A DNA stretch of 43,741 nucleotides. Origin: Bryobacterales bacterium (lineage in GTDB: Bacteria > Acidobacteriota > Terriglobia > Bryobacterales > Bryobacteraceae). The first letter of the stretch is position 1. Each line of letters begins with the position of its first letter. The translations under genes and the position numbers were made by a program. Under the pieces are notes generated by a model. That model was not told where the DNA came from. It ran no database searches and saw only the letters and a list, made by a program, of their open reading frames with translations. The stretch is taken from the NCBI GenBank assembly GCA_016789745.1, contig JAEUQF010000487.1, positions 1 through 43,741 on the forward strand, read 5' to 3'. Positions 32,054 to 40,063 of the stretch are shown here, in pieces.

Positions 32054-33097
32054 ATGCCTGTGCCTCAGAACACCGCCCCCGTCGAAGAACGCTGGCGGCG
32101 ATTCCTGGTCGGCCGTAGTCCTGTTATGGACCGGCTTGCCGAAAAAATCAGACTGATCGGCCCCAAAAGGGCCACGGTACTTCTTACCGGAGAGACGGGA
32201 TCCGGAAAAGATGTTGCGGCGCGTGCCATTCACGCCGCCGGTACTAGAAACCATTTACCGCTGGTGGCCGTGAACTGCACGGCACTGCCAGAAGCGCTGC
32301 TGGAGGCCGAGTTGTTCGGACATGTGCGCGGAGCGTTCACGGGGGCGGTGCAAAGCCGCATCGGGCGTTTCGAGCAGGCCAACAACAGTACGATCTTCCT
32401 GGACGAGATCGGCGATATGCCGATGGACACCCAGGCAAAGCTGTTGCGGGTGCTGCAGGAACGCGAGTTCCAGCGCATCGGCTCTTCAGAGACTATCCGC
32501 GTGGATGTGCGGGTGGTGGCGGCGACAAACGTCGATCTGGAGGAACGGATTGAACAAGGCAAGTTCCGGGAGGACTTATACTACCGGCTGAACGTGGTGC
32601 CGCTGCGGGTGCCGACGTTGCGCGAAAGGGCGGAAGACATTCCGCTGCTGGTGGATTACTTCCTCGATAAGGTATGCCGGCAGGAAGCGATTCCGATGCG
32701 CAGCGTATCGCCGGAAGCGATGGACTATCTGTGTCTGTTCCCGTGGCCGGGCAACGTGCGGCAACTGGAGAACAGCATTGAGAATGCCGTAGCGTTGTCG
32801 GGCGATCGCCATACGCTGTACACCGGCGATTTCCATCTGCCACTCCAGCAAGTGACGCGGCGCGTGGAAGAGACGGTGGAGTCGCCCTTCCTGTCGCTGC
32901 CCGAACAAGGCATAGACTTCGAGGAGACCATGGGCCGCATCGAACTGCAGATCCTGGAACAGGCGTTGCGGCGAACCGGCGGCAACAAGACGCAGGCGGC
33001 GGAGATCCTGAAGTTGAAGCGGACCACGCTGACGGCGAAACTGCGCGTGCTCTCGAAGACCGTAGGAGTGCTGGCGGCAACCACCGCACACAGCTAA
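32054..33097 (+). CDS. Sigma-54 dependent activator without sensor domain (PspF-like)
   Basis: The 347-residue protein consists of an AAA+ sigma-54 activation domain from the N-terminus: GETGSGKD at 46-53, GAFTGA at 93-98, TIFLDEIGDMP at ~113-123, and RVLQEREFQRIGSSETIRVD. A Fis-type helix-turn-helix closes the chain (GNKTQAAEILKLKRTTLTAK). There is no receiver, GAF or PAS domain, so it resembles PspF in architecture. It could be controlled by a binding partner. GGAGTTGGA precedes the start. Its stop overlaps the convergent AI-2E gene by four bases. Confidence 0.9.
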   Translation: MPVPQNTAPVEERWRRFLVGRSPVMDRLAEKIRLIGPKRATVLLTGETGSGKDVAARAIHAAGTRNHLPLVAVNCTALPEALLEAELFGHVRGAFTGAVQSRIGRFEQANNSTIFLDEIGDMPMDTQAKLLRVLQEREFQRIGSSETIRVDVRVVAATNVDLEERIEQGKFREDLYYRLNVVPLRVPTLRERAEDIPLLVDYFLDKVCRQEAIPMRSVSPEAMDYLCLFPWPGNVRQLENSIENAVALSGDRHTLYTGDFHLPLQQVTRRVEETVESPFLSLPEQGIDFEETMGRIELQILEQALRRTGGNKTQAAEILKLKRTTLTAKLRVLSKTVGVLAATTAHS

Positions 33098-34257
33098 TCG
33101 CCCAGCAGTTTGCCGTAAGGCTCCAAAGAACGCACGTTGTCACAAACGGCTTTGATGCCGGCCGTAATGGGGATGCCCAGAACCAGGCCGGCGCCGCCCC
33201 ACAACGTCGCCCAGAACATCAGCGAAATGGTGACGGCCAGCGGGTTCAGGTGGACCCGTGCGCCCACCAGCTTCGGATAGAACAGATTCAACGCCAGCAG
33301 GTGGAACATCGATACCGCGCTGCCAATGACGATGTACGCGCCGATCTTGGGATAGATGGGCAGCATCGCAAAGAAGGGCGGCGCCAGCGCCAACGGCAAG
33401 CCCACGTAAGGAATCAGACTGAGGAAGCTGCTGACCGGCCCGATCAGCAGCGGAAAGGGCAGGTTCGCGCCCCAGAAGACGATCGTGCTGGCCACTGAGA
33501 TGAGAATGCCCAGCAGGAAATTGCCCACTACGTAGGCGCGGGCCATATCGGCAATGCCTTCCCAGCTTTTCCCGGCCACCATGCGGTCCGGACCAGCAAA
33601 CAATTGCAGGAAACTGCGGCGCAGATGGTCGCGCCAGCTGAGCATGAAGTAAACCAGAAACGGCACGAAGGACGCCATCAGCAACACGTCGTAGAAGCTG
33701 CGCAGGTAGTTGTAGAGGGTGGCCGTGATCGGCTCGCGTTCCTGCTGGATGCGTACCTCCTGGACCGGTGGCGGCAGCATGAGAGGCGGTTCGGCCGAGC
33801 GCCGTTTTGATGCTTTGGTGGGCGGCGGTGGGGGCGGTGGTTGCTGCGCGGCCCGCGCGTCGCGTTGCCGCTTCGGGGTCATGATCTCGGAAAGCGACTT
33901 CTCGGTATTCTCCAGGCGGCTTACCACCGAATCCACCAATTCGTTGATGCGCTGGCTGTAGGCGGGAAGGTCGGCCAGCAGTCCGGCGGTTTGCGTATAG
34001 AAGACCAGCGCGCCGAAGTAGACAATCAGCAGGGCAAAGCTACAGGTCAGGAAACTGGCCAAACCGCGGGGCGCGCGTAGACGCATGAAAAAATCCACCA
34101 CCGGGTCCAGGATGAAGGCCAGGATGATGGCGACGGTAATGGTGATAAAAAATACGCGTCCGAAGTACAAAAGGGCAATGACAGCGGCCAGGCCCACCAG
34201 CGAGCCGCCACTCAATCCCGGCTTCCGATCTGTCAGGGTGGAGGTGAGTAGTTCCAC
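33094..34257 (-). CDS. AI-2E family permease (PerM/YdiK type)
   Basis: The 387-residue protein has an initial pair of membrane segments (~20-50), a cytosolic or extracellular middle with a proline-rich insert, and a C-terminal multi-helix block (~205-375). The insert contains seven prolines at 140-146, next to KASKRRS. The block starts YDVLLMASFVPFLVYFM and contains SFLSLIPYVGLPLALAP. Some family members export autoinducer-2 or ions; the substrate is unknown here. It converges on the sigma-54 activator and diverges from ruvX, with 81 bp between. Confidence 0.87.
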   Translation of the reverse strand: MELLTSTLTDRKPGLSGGSLVGLAAVIALLYFGRVFFITITVAIILAFILDPVVDFFMRLRAPRGLASFLTCSFALLIVYFGALVFYTQTAGLLADLPAYSQRINELVDSVVSRLENTEKSLSEIMTPKRQRDARAAQQPPPPPPPTKASKRRSAEPPLMLPPPVQEVRIQQEREPITATLYNYLRSFYDVLLMASFVPFLVYFMLSWRDHLRRSFLQLFAGPDRMVAGKSWEGIADMARAYVVGNFLLGILISVASTIVFWGANLPFPLLIGPVSSFLSLIPYVGLPLALAPPFFAMLPIYPKIGAYIVIGSAVSMFHLLALNLFYPKLVGARVHLNPLAVTISLMFWATLWGGAGLVLGIPITAGIKAVCDNVRSLEPYGKLLGD

Positions 34258-34338
34258 GTGCCCAGTGCCGTTCCGGCGCGTTTCATCGCTACTCTAGCAT
34301 GCAGCGCCATATAATAAAACGACAAAGCATCCAACGGC

Positions 34339-34803
34339 GTGCAAAGCAATCTGAAACGAATCATTGGCCTGGACGTAGGCCTGCGGCGAATCGGCATCGC
34401 CCTCAGTGATCCTTTAGGGATCACGGCCCAGGGCCTACCCACCTTGTGGCGCAAACACATGAAGGCGGATCTGGCGGAGTTGTCGCGCCTGGCCCGGGAG
34501 CATGAGGCGGGCGCGTTCGTGGTGGGCCATCCGCTGCATATGAGCGGGCGCGAAAGCCGCCAGGGGCACATTGTCCAGGAGTTCGCCGAGCGGTTGCGGG
34601 AACGAAGTGGGCTTCCCGTCACTCTATGGGATGAGCGGTTGACGACGGTGGTGGCCAACCAGGTGCTGCGGGAGAGCGGCATCGGCCTGGAAAAACGGAA
34701 TAAAGCAGTGGACCAATTGTCGGCGGTGCTGATCTTGCAGAGTTATCTGGACGCGCAGCCGCCGGCTGATGAGAGCACATGGCAAGACGGGCAACAGGAG
34801 TAG
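34339..34803 (+). CDS. ruvX: RuvX/YqgF Holliday junction resolvase family
   Basis: This 154-residue RNase H-fold protein has IIGLDVGLRRIGIALSDPLG at the N-terminus, with the first catalytic Asp in GLDVG. VVGHPLHMSG is the second element, and WDERLTT with VDQLSAVLILQSYL near the end supplies further acidic residues. YqgF proteins process Holliday junctions and 16S rRNA precursors. The start is GTG at 34339. The 3' end overlaps the mltG gene by 25 bp, which is common for this pair. Confidence 0.93.
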   Translation: MQSNLKRIIGLDVGLRRIGIALSDPLGITAQGLPTLWRKHMKADLAELSRLAREHEAGAFVVGHPLHMSGRESRQGHIVQEFAERLRERSGLPVTLWDERLTTVVANQVLRESGIGLEKRNKAVDQLSAVLILQSYLDAQPPADESTWQDGQQE

Positions 34804-35846
34804 GGGCAGCGCTGCGGCGCCTGGTGGCGCTGGCGATCTTCGGCGGGCTGGCGGCGTGTGGTGTGGCGGCATGGCTGGTGATGACGCCGCGCCAGATCAG
34901 CAACGAAGTGATTGTCGATATCCCACGCGGATCCGGGACCCGGCAGATCGCCGATCTGCTCGCGCGGGAAGGCGTTCTCGATTCGGCCCTTCCGTTTCTG
35001 GCGGCGCGCCTGCTGCAGCCGGGCAGGAAGTTGCAGGCCGGCGAGTATGCCTTCTCCGGTGAGATGAGCCCGTGGCAGGTATTCCGCAAGATTGCCCGCG
35101 GCGAGATTTACTATCGCGAGGTCAATTTTCCGGAAGGCAGCAACCTGTTCGACATGGCCGAGAAACTGGAGAGCGAAGGGATGCTGCCGGGCGCGGCGTT
35201 TCGCAAGGCGGCTATGAACCCGGCGCTGATCCGCGACATTGCCCCGCAGGCGCCGAGTCTGGAAGGCTACCTGTTTCCAGCGACCTACCGCATCACGAAA
35301 CACACCACGCCCGAGTCACTGGTTAAGGAGATGACGGCCCGTTTTCGCCGTGCCTGGAAGCAGGCCGGCGGGCAGGGCGACGTGCATCAGTATGTGACGC
35401 TGGCTTCGCTGGTGGAAAAAGAAACGGGCGTGGGGGACGAGCGGACCAAGGTGGCCTCCGTTTACAGAAACCGGCTCGACCGCGGCATGAAGCTCGATTG
35501 CGATCCCACCACCATCTACGCGGCACTCCTGGAGGGACGCTATCGCGGCACCATCTACCGGTCAGACCTCAACAATCCGCACCCCTATAACACCTACCAG
35601 CACCCCGGCCTGCCGCCCGGGCCGATTGCCAATCCCGGCGTGCAGTCCCTCAGTGCAGCCCTGAAACCGGCGCAGACCGAATACCTGTTCTTCGTGGCAA
35701 AGGGTGACGGCTCCGGCGGCCACGTGTTTTCCACCAGTGTGGAAGGGCACAATAAAGCAGTCGAGAATTATCGCCGTGCGCAAAAAGGAAAACCTACAAG
35801 CCCGCCTGCGGGATCTACTGGAAGCGGAAGATCCGGCGGTGCTTGA
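34779..35846 (+). CDS. mltG: MltG endolytic transglycosylase
   Basis: The 355-residue protein has one N-terminal membrane anchor (~residues 14-36) and a YceG/MltG domain. Diagnostic elements are FPATYRITKHTTPESLV, LASLVEKET (likely catalytic Glu213) with VASVYRNRLDRGM, DCDPTTIYA, and NPHPYNTYQHPGLPPGPIAN. It cuts nascent glycan strands in the periplasm near the membrane and can set chain length. A low-complexity Ser/Gly/Pro tail closes the chain. It overlaps the next gene by 71 bp if that begins at 35776. Confidence 0.95.
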   Translation: MARRATGVGAALRRLVALAIFGGLAACGVAAWLVMTPRQISNEVIVDIPRGSGTRQIADLLAREGVLDSALPFLAARLLQPGRKLQAGEYAFSGEMSPWQVFRKIARGEIYYREVNFPEGSNLFDMAEKLESEGMLPGAAFRKAAMNPALIRDIAPQAPSLEGYLFPATYRITKHTTPESLVKEMTARFRRAWKQAGGQGDVHQYVTLASLVEKETGVGDERTKVASVYRNRLDRGMKLDCDPTTIYAALLEGRYRGTIYRSDLNNPHPYNTYQHPGLPPGPIANPGVQSLSAALKPAQTEYLFFVAKGDGSGGHVFSTSVEGHNKAVENYRRAQKGKPTSPPAGSTGSGRSGGA

Positions 35847-36252
35847 TGGCGCCGCGGCCGTGAAGCTGCGCGCGCAGCTCGGGCCGGTGAGCGACGCCAT
35901 GTGGCGCGACCTGCTACGCGAGTGCGGTGTGCCGCTGGCTCCGCTTGTGGAAGGCGTCCGGCAGGATACGTTTGCAAACCTGGAGCGTACGCTGCTGCTG
36001 TTATGGCAGGAATACGCGGCGGCCGATCGGGAAGGCCGCCGGCAGTGCCGGGCCCTGGTGATCGAAGCAAAAGACCATGCGCGGCTGGCCGCGCGGAACC
36101 CGAAGGTGAGCGAAGACAAACGTCAGCAGAAGGAAGAGATGCTGCTGTGGATGCTGACCTGGCTGGAGAATCCCGGGGCATTTGAGCTATGGGTGGGCCT
36201 GCGCAAGCAGCGGCTGGCCGCTACTGCAGATCAATCGACTCCACCTGAATGA
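35776..36252 (+). CDS. Hypothetical cytoplasmic protein, helical
   Basis: The frame opens at 35704; the GTG at 35776 (158 residues) is preferred because it starts a consistent Lys/Arg-rich helical chain, though no good ribosome-binding site is seen. The sequence includes LQARLRDLLEAEDPAVLDG, MWRDLLRECGVPLAPLVEG and a helical C-terminus LLWMLTWLENPGAFELWVGL. It lies inside the end of mltG and may be translationally coupled to it. It looks like a small Acidobacteria-restricted protein; no domain is recognised. Its last 32 bp overlap the opposite-strand gene at 36221. Confidence 0.6.
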   Translation: MRKKENLQARLRDLLEAEDPAVLDGAAAVKLRAQLGPVSDAMWRDLLRECGVPLAPLVEGVRQDTFANLERTLLLLWQEYAAADREGRRQCRALVIEAKDHARLAARNPKVSEDKRQQKEEMLLWMLTWLENPGAFELWVGLRKQRLAATADQSTPPE

Positions 36253-36529
36253 CTTCGCCATCCAGTTTTCCTGTAACTTTAGCCTTCAGTTCTTTGTCTT
36301 TTGTGGAGGCCTTGAGTTTGGACAGCGCCATGGCATTGCCGGACTCGTCCAGCTTGAGGAACTTGCCATCGGCGAGTACCAGGCCGTAGCCACCCTTCGC
36401 GCAAGCGAGGGCACATTGGCGGGTATGCGCGGCGACATCCTTTCCTTTGCAAAGGACATCGACCACGGTGCCGCTCCACGAATCGGCAAAGGCAGTGGTG
36501 GCCAGCAGGAAGGCTGAGAGGAAACGCAT
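36221..36529 (-). CDS. Small secreted protein, OB-fold-like
   Basis: The 102-residue protein starts at ATG 36529, with AGGAG and suitable spacing upstream. It has a signal peptide (MRFLSAFLLATTAFAD). The mature sequence has WSGTVVDVLCKGKDVAAHTR, CALACAKGGYGLVLADGKF and a strand-rich tail ending EVIQVESIDLQ, which fits the short acidobacterial SWxGxVxDxxC family of secreted OB-like proteins. Three cysteines could form a disulfide or metal site. The function is unknown. Confidence 0.7.
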   Translation of the reverse strand: MRFLSAFLLATTAFADSWSGTVVDVLCKGKDVAAHTRQCALACAKGGYGLVLADGKFLKLDESGNAMALSKLKASTKDKELKAKVTGKLDGEVIQVESIDLQ

Positions 36530-36603
36530 ATTTGAAACTCCTGGCAGGTACGGTGCTTCTAATATTCTAGAACGCAATATCACCCGCCAGGGACTGGGAC
36601 AAC

Positions 36604-36641
36604 CCTATTGTTTTCATCGAAGCTGCCGAAGGGAATAGGGA
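36604..36641. repeat. 7-bp inverted repeat upstream of promoter
   Basis: CCCTATT (36604-36610) and AATAGGG (36635-36641) form a perfect stem with a 24-base loop, just upstream of the candidate -35 box. It may be a regulator site, though the arms are short. Confidence 0.3.
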
Positions 36642-36646
36642 GGTCT

Positions 36647-36674
36647 TGCCAGTGGCGGAAAGCGTGTTTATACT
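36647..36674 (+). promoter_or_regulatory. Sigma-70-like promoter
   Basis: TTGCCA (36647-36652), 16 bp, then TATACT (36669-36674). Transcription would begin near 36681, giving a ~40-base leader to the ATG at 36720. This is the clearest promoter I can see in the window. Confidence 0.55.
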
Positions 36675-36719
36675 GGCTTTTTTCTGGGTGCGATTCTCTG
36701 GGTTAGTACGGTAAGCACA

Positions 36720-36983
36720 ATGCAACGGAACGAAGAGTTTGATCCGCTAGCAACACGCCGTGAGGCGGCGATGTTCTACGGACTGTTCCTGAGGGGCCAT
36801 TCGGCCGAGGATCTGCGGCGTGATATCGCCATCTCCAAGGAGACGCTGCAGAAGTGGCAACTGCACTACCGCAATGACTCGCTGTGGCAAAGCCTGCAGC
36901 GTGTGTACGAGTATCGCCAGCAGGTTCTGGCCATCTTCAACGAGATGGTCACGAACGAGCGGAACATGCCGCGGATTCAATAA
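36720..36983 (+). CDS. Small helix-turn-helix-like protein
   Basis: The 87-residue protein contains TRREAAMFYGLFLRGHSAED, LRRDIAISKETLQKWQLHYR and a long C-terminal helix. The segment after HSAEDL resembles a helix-turn-helix, in the manner of transposase or resolvase N-termini, although no transposase follows. It could be a small DNA-binding regulator. It is downstream of a good promoter and stands alone; its stop overlaps that of the convergent czcA-type gene by seven bases. Confidence 0.6.
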   Translation: MQRNEEFDPLATRREAAMFYGLFLRGHSAEDLRRDIAISKETLQKWQLHYRNDSLWQSLQRVYEYRQQVLAIFNEMVTNERNMPRIQ

Positions 36984-39900
36984 GCCGGTTCTTCCGCCGC
37001 CGGCGGCGGCACCTTCGAAAACCACGGATAAAGGGCAGGCAGGACGAACAGCGTCAGGATCGTGGAGGTCAGCAATCCGCCGATCACGACAGTGGCCAGG
37101 GGTCGCTGCACCTCCGCTCCGGCAGACTGCGACAGGGCCATCGGAATGAAGCCGAAGCTGGCGACGAGAGCCGTCATCAGTACCGGGCGTAGCCGCGTCG
37201 ACGCGCCCACCACCACGGCTTCTTCCACTGGCAGGCCTTCTTGCTGCAGGCGGCGCACATAGCTGACCATCACGATACCGTTGAGCACGGCGACACCGAA
37301 CAGCGCGATGAAGCCGACCGATGCTGACAGGTTCAGGTTCAGCTGGCGCAGCCATAACGCGGCAATCCCGCCCACAAGTGCAAACGGCACGTTCAGTAGA
37401 ATCAGCAGCGATAGCCGCATGGATTGAAACGTGGAATACAGCAGGCCCGTGATGATGCAAATCGACAGCGGAATCACCAGCCCTAGGCGCTTCATGGCAC
37501 GCTCCTGGTTCTCAAACTGGCCGCCCCAATCCAGCGTGTAGCCGGGCGGGAGTTTCAATTGCGCCAGCACGCGCCGCTGCGCTTCTTCGGCAAAGCCGCC
37601 CAGGTCGCGACCACGCACGTTGGTCTGCACCACGATGCGGCGCATGGCATTCTCGCGCGAGATGATCTCCGGTCCGCGCTGTGCCGACACATGGGCCACC
37701 TGGCCCAGAGTGAGCCGCTCGCCGCCGGGTGCCACTACGGGCAGATGGCGCAGCGCCTCGGGGTTGGCCCGATACTGCTCCGGCAGCCGGACCACCACAT
37801 CGAAGCGGCGCTGTCCTTCAATCAGTTCAGACGTGGGCAGTCCGGCCACGGCGGCTTCCACCAGTTCGCGCACCTGGCTGACGTTCATGCCGTAGCGGGC
37901 AAGGGAGGAACGATCGGCTTCCACGCGCAGTTCGGCCACACCGGAGATGATCTCCATCTGGGCGTCGGCCGCACCAGGGATGTCTTCAATGATGCGCAGC
38001 GCGCGCTCGGCCAGGCGTTCCAGGGTCTGGGGATCCTCGCCGAAGATCTTCAGAGCGAGATCGGCCTTGATGCCGGAGATCACTTCATCCAGGCGCATAG
38101 CCATGGGCTGCGTGAAGTTGTAGCTCACGCCGGGGATGTGCTCCAACTCCGCGGCCATTTTTTCGATGAGTCCCTCTTTGGTGTGGGCCGTGGTCCATTC
38201 CTCGTGCGGCTTCAATAGCACGTAGACGTCGGCTTCATAGATGCCCATCGCTTCGGTGGCCAGATCGGGACGTCCGAGTTTCGTCACCACGCTGGTTACT
38301 TCAGGGAACGACAGCACCTTCTTCTCCACCAGGCGGCTGAGTTCCACCGAGTCGGTGAGGGCGATGCCGGGAAGCTTCCGGGTGGTGATCAGCAGGGAAC
38401 CCTCGTCCAGCCGCGGCATGAACTCCGAACCGATGTAAGCCAGCGATCCGATGGCGATGCTGACAACCACCAGCGCCGCGGCCACGACGGCGATGCGGAA
38501 GCGCAACACGGTCCGCAGCAGCGAGCTATACGCACGCCGCAAGGTGGACATCCAGCCTTCTTCCGAATGCGGCCGGGTGCCCTTGCGCATCGCAACCGCG
38601 GCCGCGGCGGGCACCAGGGTCAGAGCCAGAATCAGTGACCCGGCCAGCGCCGAACACACCGTGATGGCCATGGGCCGGAACATGCGCCCTTCCAGTCCTT
38701 CCAACGCGAAGATCGGGATATAGACGGCAATGATGATGCCCACACCGAAGATGATGGGCCGGGCCACTTCAATCGCCGCCGCATGCACACGGTCTTCGGC
38801 CGAGAAATGATGCGTGCCGGGCTTACGTTCCAGGCGCCGCACGGCGTTCTCCATCATCACCACGGCACCATCGACAATCATGCCGAAATCAATGGCACCC
38901 AGGCTCATCAGGTTGGCCGACACCCCGAATACCGCCATGCCCATGAAGCCGAACAGCATCGACAGCGGGATCACGGCGGCAACGATCAGCGCGGCGCGCC
39001 AGTTTCCCAGGAATACCAGCAGCACCACTACCACCAGCGCGCCTGCTTCCAGCAGGTTCTTGCGCACGGTGTGGATGGTGCCGTCGATCACGGTGGACTG
39101 GTCATAAAAGGGAACGATCTTCACGCCGTCCGGCAACTGCAGTTGGGCAATCTTCGCCTTCACCCGATCCAGGACGTCGCGCCCGTTCTCGCCCTTCAAC
39201 ATGATGGTCATGCCGGAGACGGTCTCGGCGCCGCCATCGCGCAATACCGCGCCTTGCCGCTGCATCGGGCGGTCTTCGATGCGTGCCACTTGGCGCAGCA
39301 AAACCGGCGTGCCCGCGCGCGACGTCAGGACAATCGACTCCAACTCCCGGGCATCCTTGACGCGGCCCAGGCCGCGCACGGTGTATTGCTCGGAGGCATG
39401 CTCGATGTAGCCGCCGCCGAAGTTGGCGTTGTTCTCGCGGATGCGGTCATAGACATCGCGCAGTGTCAGGCCATAGCGGAACAGGGCCACCGGGTCAACT
39501 TCTACATGCACCTGGCGCGTCTCGCCGCCCCACGTGTTCACTTCGTTGATGCCGCGCACGGCCCGCAGTTGATTCTTGATCTGCCATTCCTGCAGGGTCT
39601 TCAGATCCATGGCGGATTGCTTCGGGCCCTCCAGCGTGTACTGGTAGACCTCGCCAAAGGCGCTGGCCACCGGGCCGAGCGTGGGCTCCAACCCGTCCGG
39701 AATGCGCGAGCGCACTTCCTGCAGGCGTTCGTTGATCCACTGCCGGGCCAGATAAATATTCACGCTGTCGTCGAAAACGACGGTAATCATTGAGAGGCCG
39801 AGTTTGGAAATCGAGCGCACCCCTTGCGTGCGCGGAATGCCCATCAGCACCACCTCAATCGGGTAGGTCACTAACTGCTCCACCTCGCTCGGCGGCATGG

Positions 39901-40063
39901 CGGGGCACTCGGTGATCACCGTGACCTGGTTGTTCGTCAGGTCAGGGAAAGCGTCTATGGGCAGCTGCGATACGGTGTAGAGTCCGGCGGCGATCAAGAC
40001 CAGCAGCCCGGCAAACACGATGAGCCGGTTGCGAATGTGAAAGTCAATGACCCGGCTGAGCAT
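36977..40063 (-). CDS. CzcA/CusA-type heavy-metal RND pump
   Basis: This 1028-residue HME-RND transporter is the proton antiporter of a tripartite efflux system. The family length is ~1040, so it is complete. It has an opening IDFHIRNRLIVFAG, FPDLTNNQVTV, TWGGETRQVHVEVDP, the proton-relay motif IDFGMIVDGAVVMMEN (Asp392, Asp398, Glu405) and repeated transmembrane blocks. Periplasmic segments carry MRLDEVISGIKADLALKIFG. The likely cargo is Co, Zn, Cd, Ni, Cu or Ag; the sequence alone does not decide. It directly follows the adaptor gene (40064). Confidence 0.95.
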   Translation of the reverse strand: MLSRVIDFHIRNRLIVFAGLLVLIAAGLYTVSQLPIDAFPDLTNNQVTVITECPAMPPSEVEQLVTYPIEVVLMGIPRTQGVRSISKLGLSMITVVFDDSVNIYLARQWINERLQEVRSRIPDGLEPTLGPVASAFGEVYQYTLEGPKQSAMDLKTLQEWQIKNQLRAVRGINEVNTWGGETRQVHVEVDPVALFRYGLTLRDVYDRIRENNANFGGGYIEHASEQYTVRGLGRVKDARELESIVLTSRAGTPVLLRQVARIEDRPMQRQGAVLRDGGAETVSGMTIMLKGENGRDVLDRVKAKIAQLQLPDGVKIVPFYDQSTVIDGTIHTVRKNLLEAGALVVVVLLVFLGNWRAALIVAAVIPLSMLFGFMGMAVFGVSANLMSLGAIDFGMIVDGAVVMMENAVRRLERKPGTHHFSAEDRVHAAAIEVARPIIFGVGIIIAVYIPIFALEGLEGRMFRPMAITVCSALAGSLILALTLVPAAAAVAMRKGTRPHSEEGWMSTLRRAYSSLLRTVLRFRIAVVAAALVVVSIAIGSLAYIGSEFMPRLDEGSLLITTRKLPGIALTDSVELSRLVEKKVLSFPEVTSVVTKLGRPDLATEAMGIYEADVYVLLKPHEEWTTAHTKEGLIEKMAAELEHIPGVSYNFTQPMAMRLDEVISGIKADLALKIFGEDPQTLERLAERALRIIEDIPGAADAQMEIISGVAELRVEADRSSLARYGMNVSQVRELVEAAVAGLPTSELIEGQRRFDVVVRLPEQYRANPEALRHLPVVAPGGERLTLGQVAHVSAQRGPEIISRENAMRRIVVQTNVRGRDLGGFAEEAQRRVLAQLKLPPGYTLDWGGQFENQERAMKRLGLVIPLSICIITGLLYSTFQSMRLSLLILLNVPFALVGGIAALWLRQLNLNLSASVGFIALFGVAVLNGIVMVSYVRRLQQEGLPVEEAVVVGASTRLRPVLMTALVASFGFIPMALSQSAGAEVQRPLATVVIGGLLTSTILTLFVLPALYPWFSKVPPPAAEEPAY

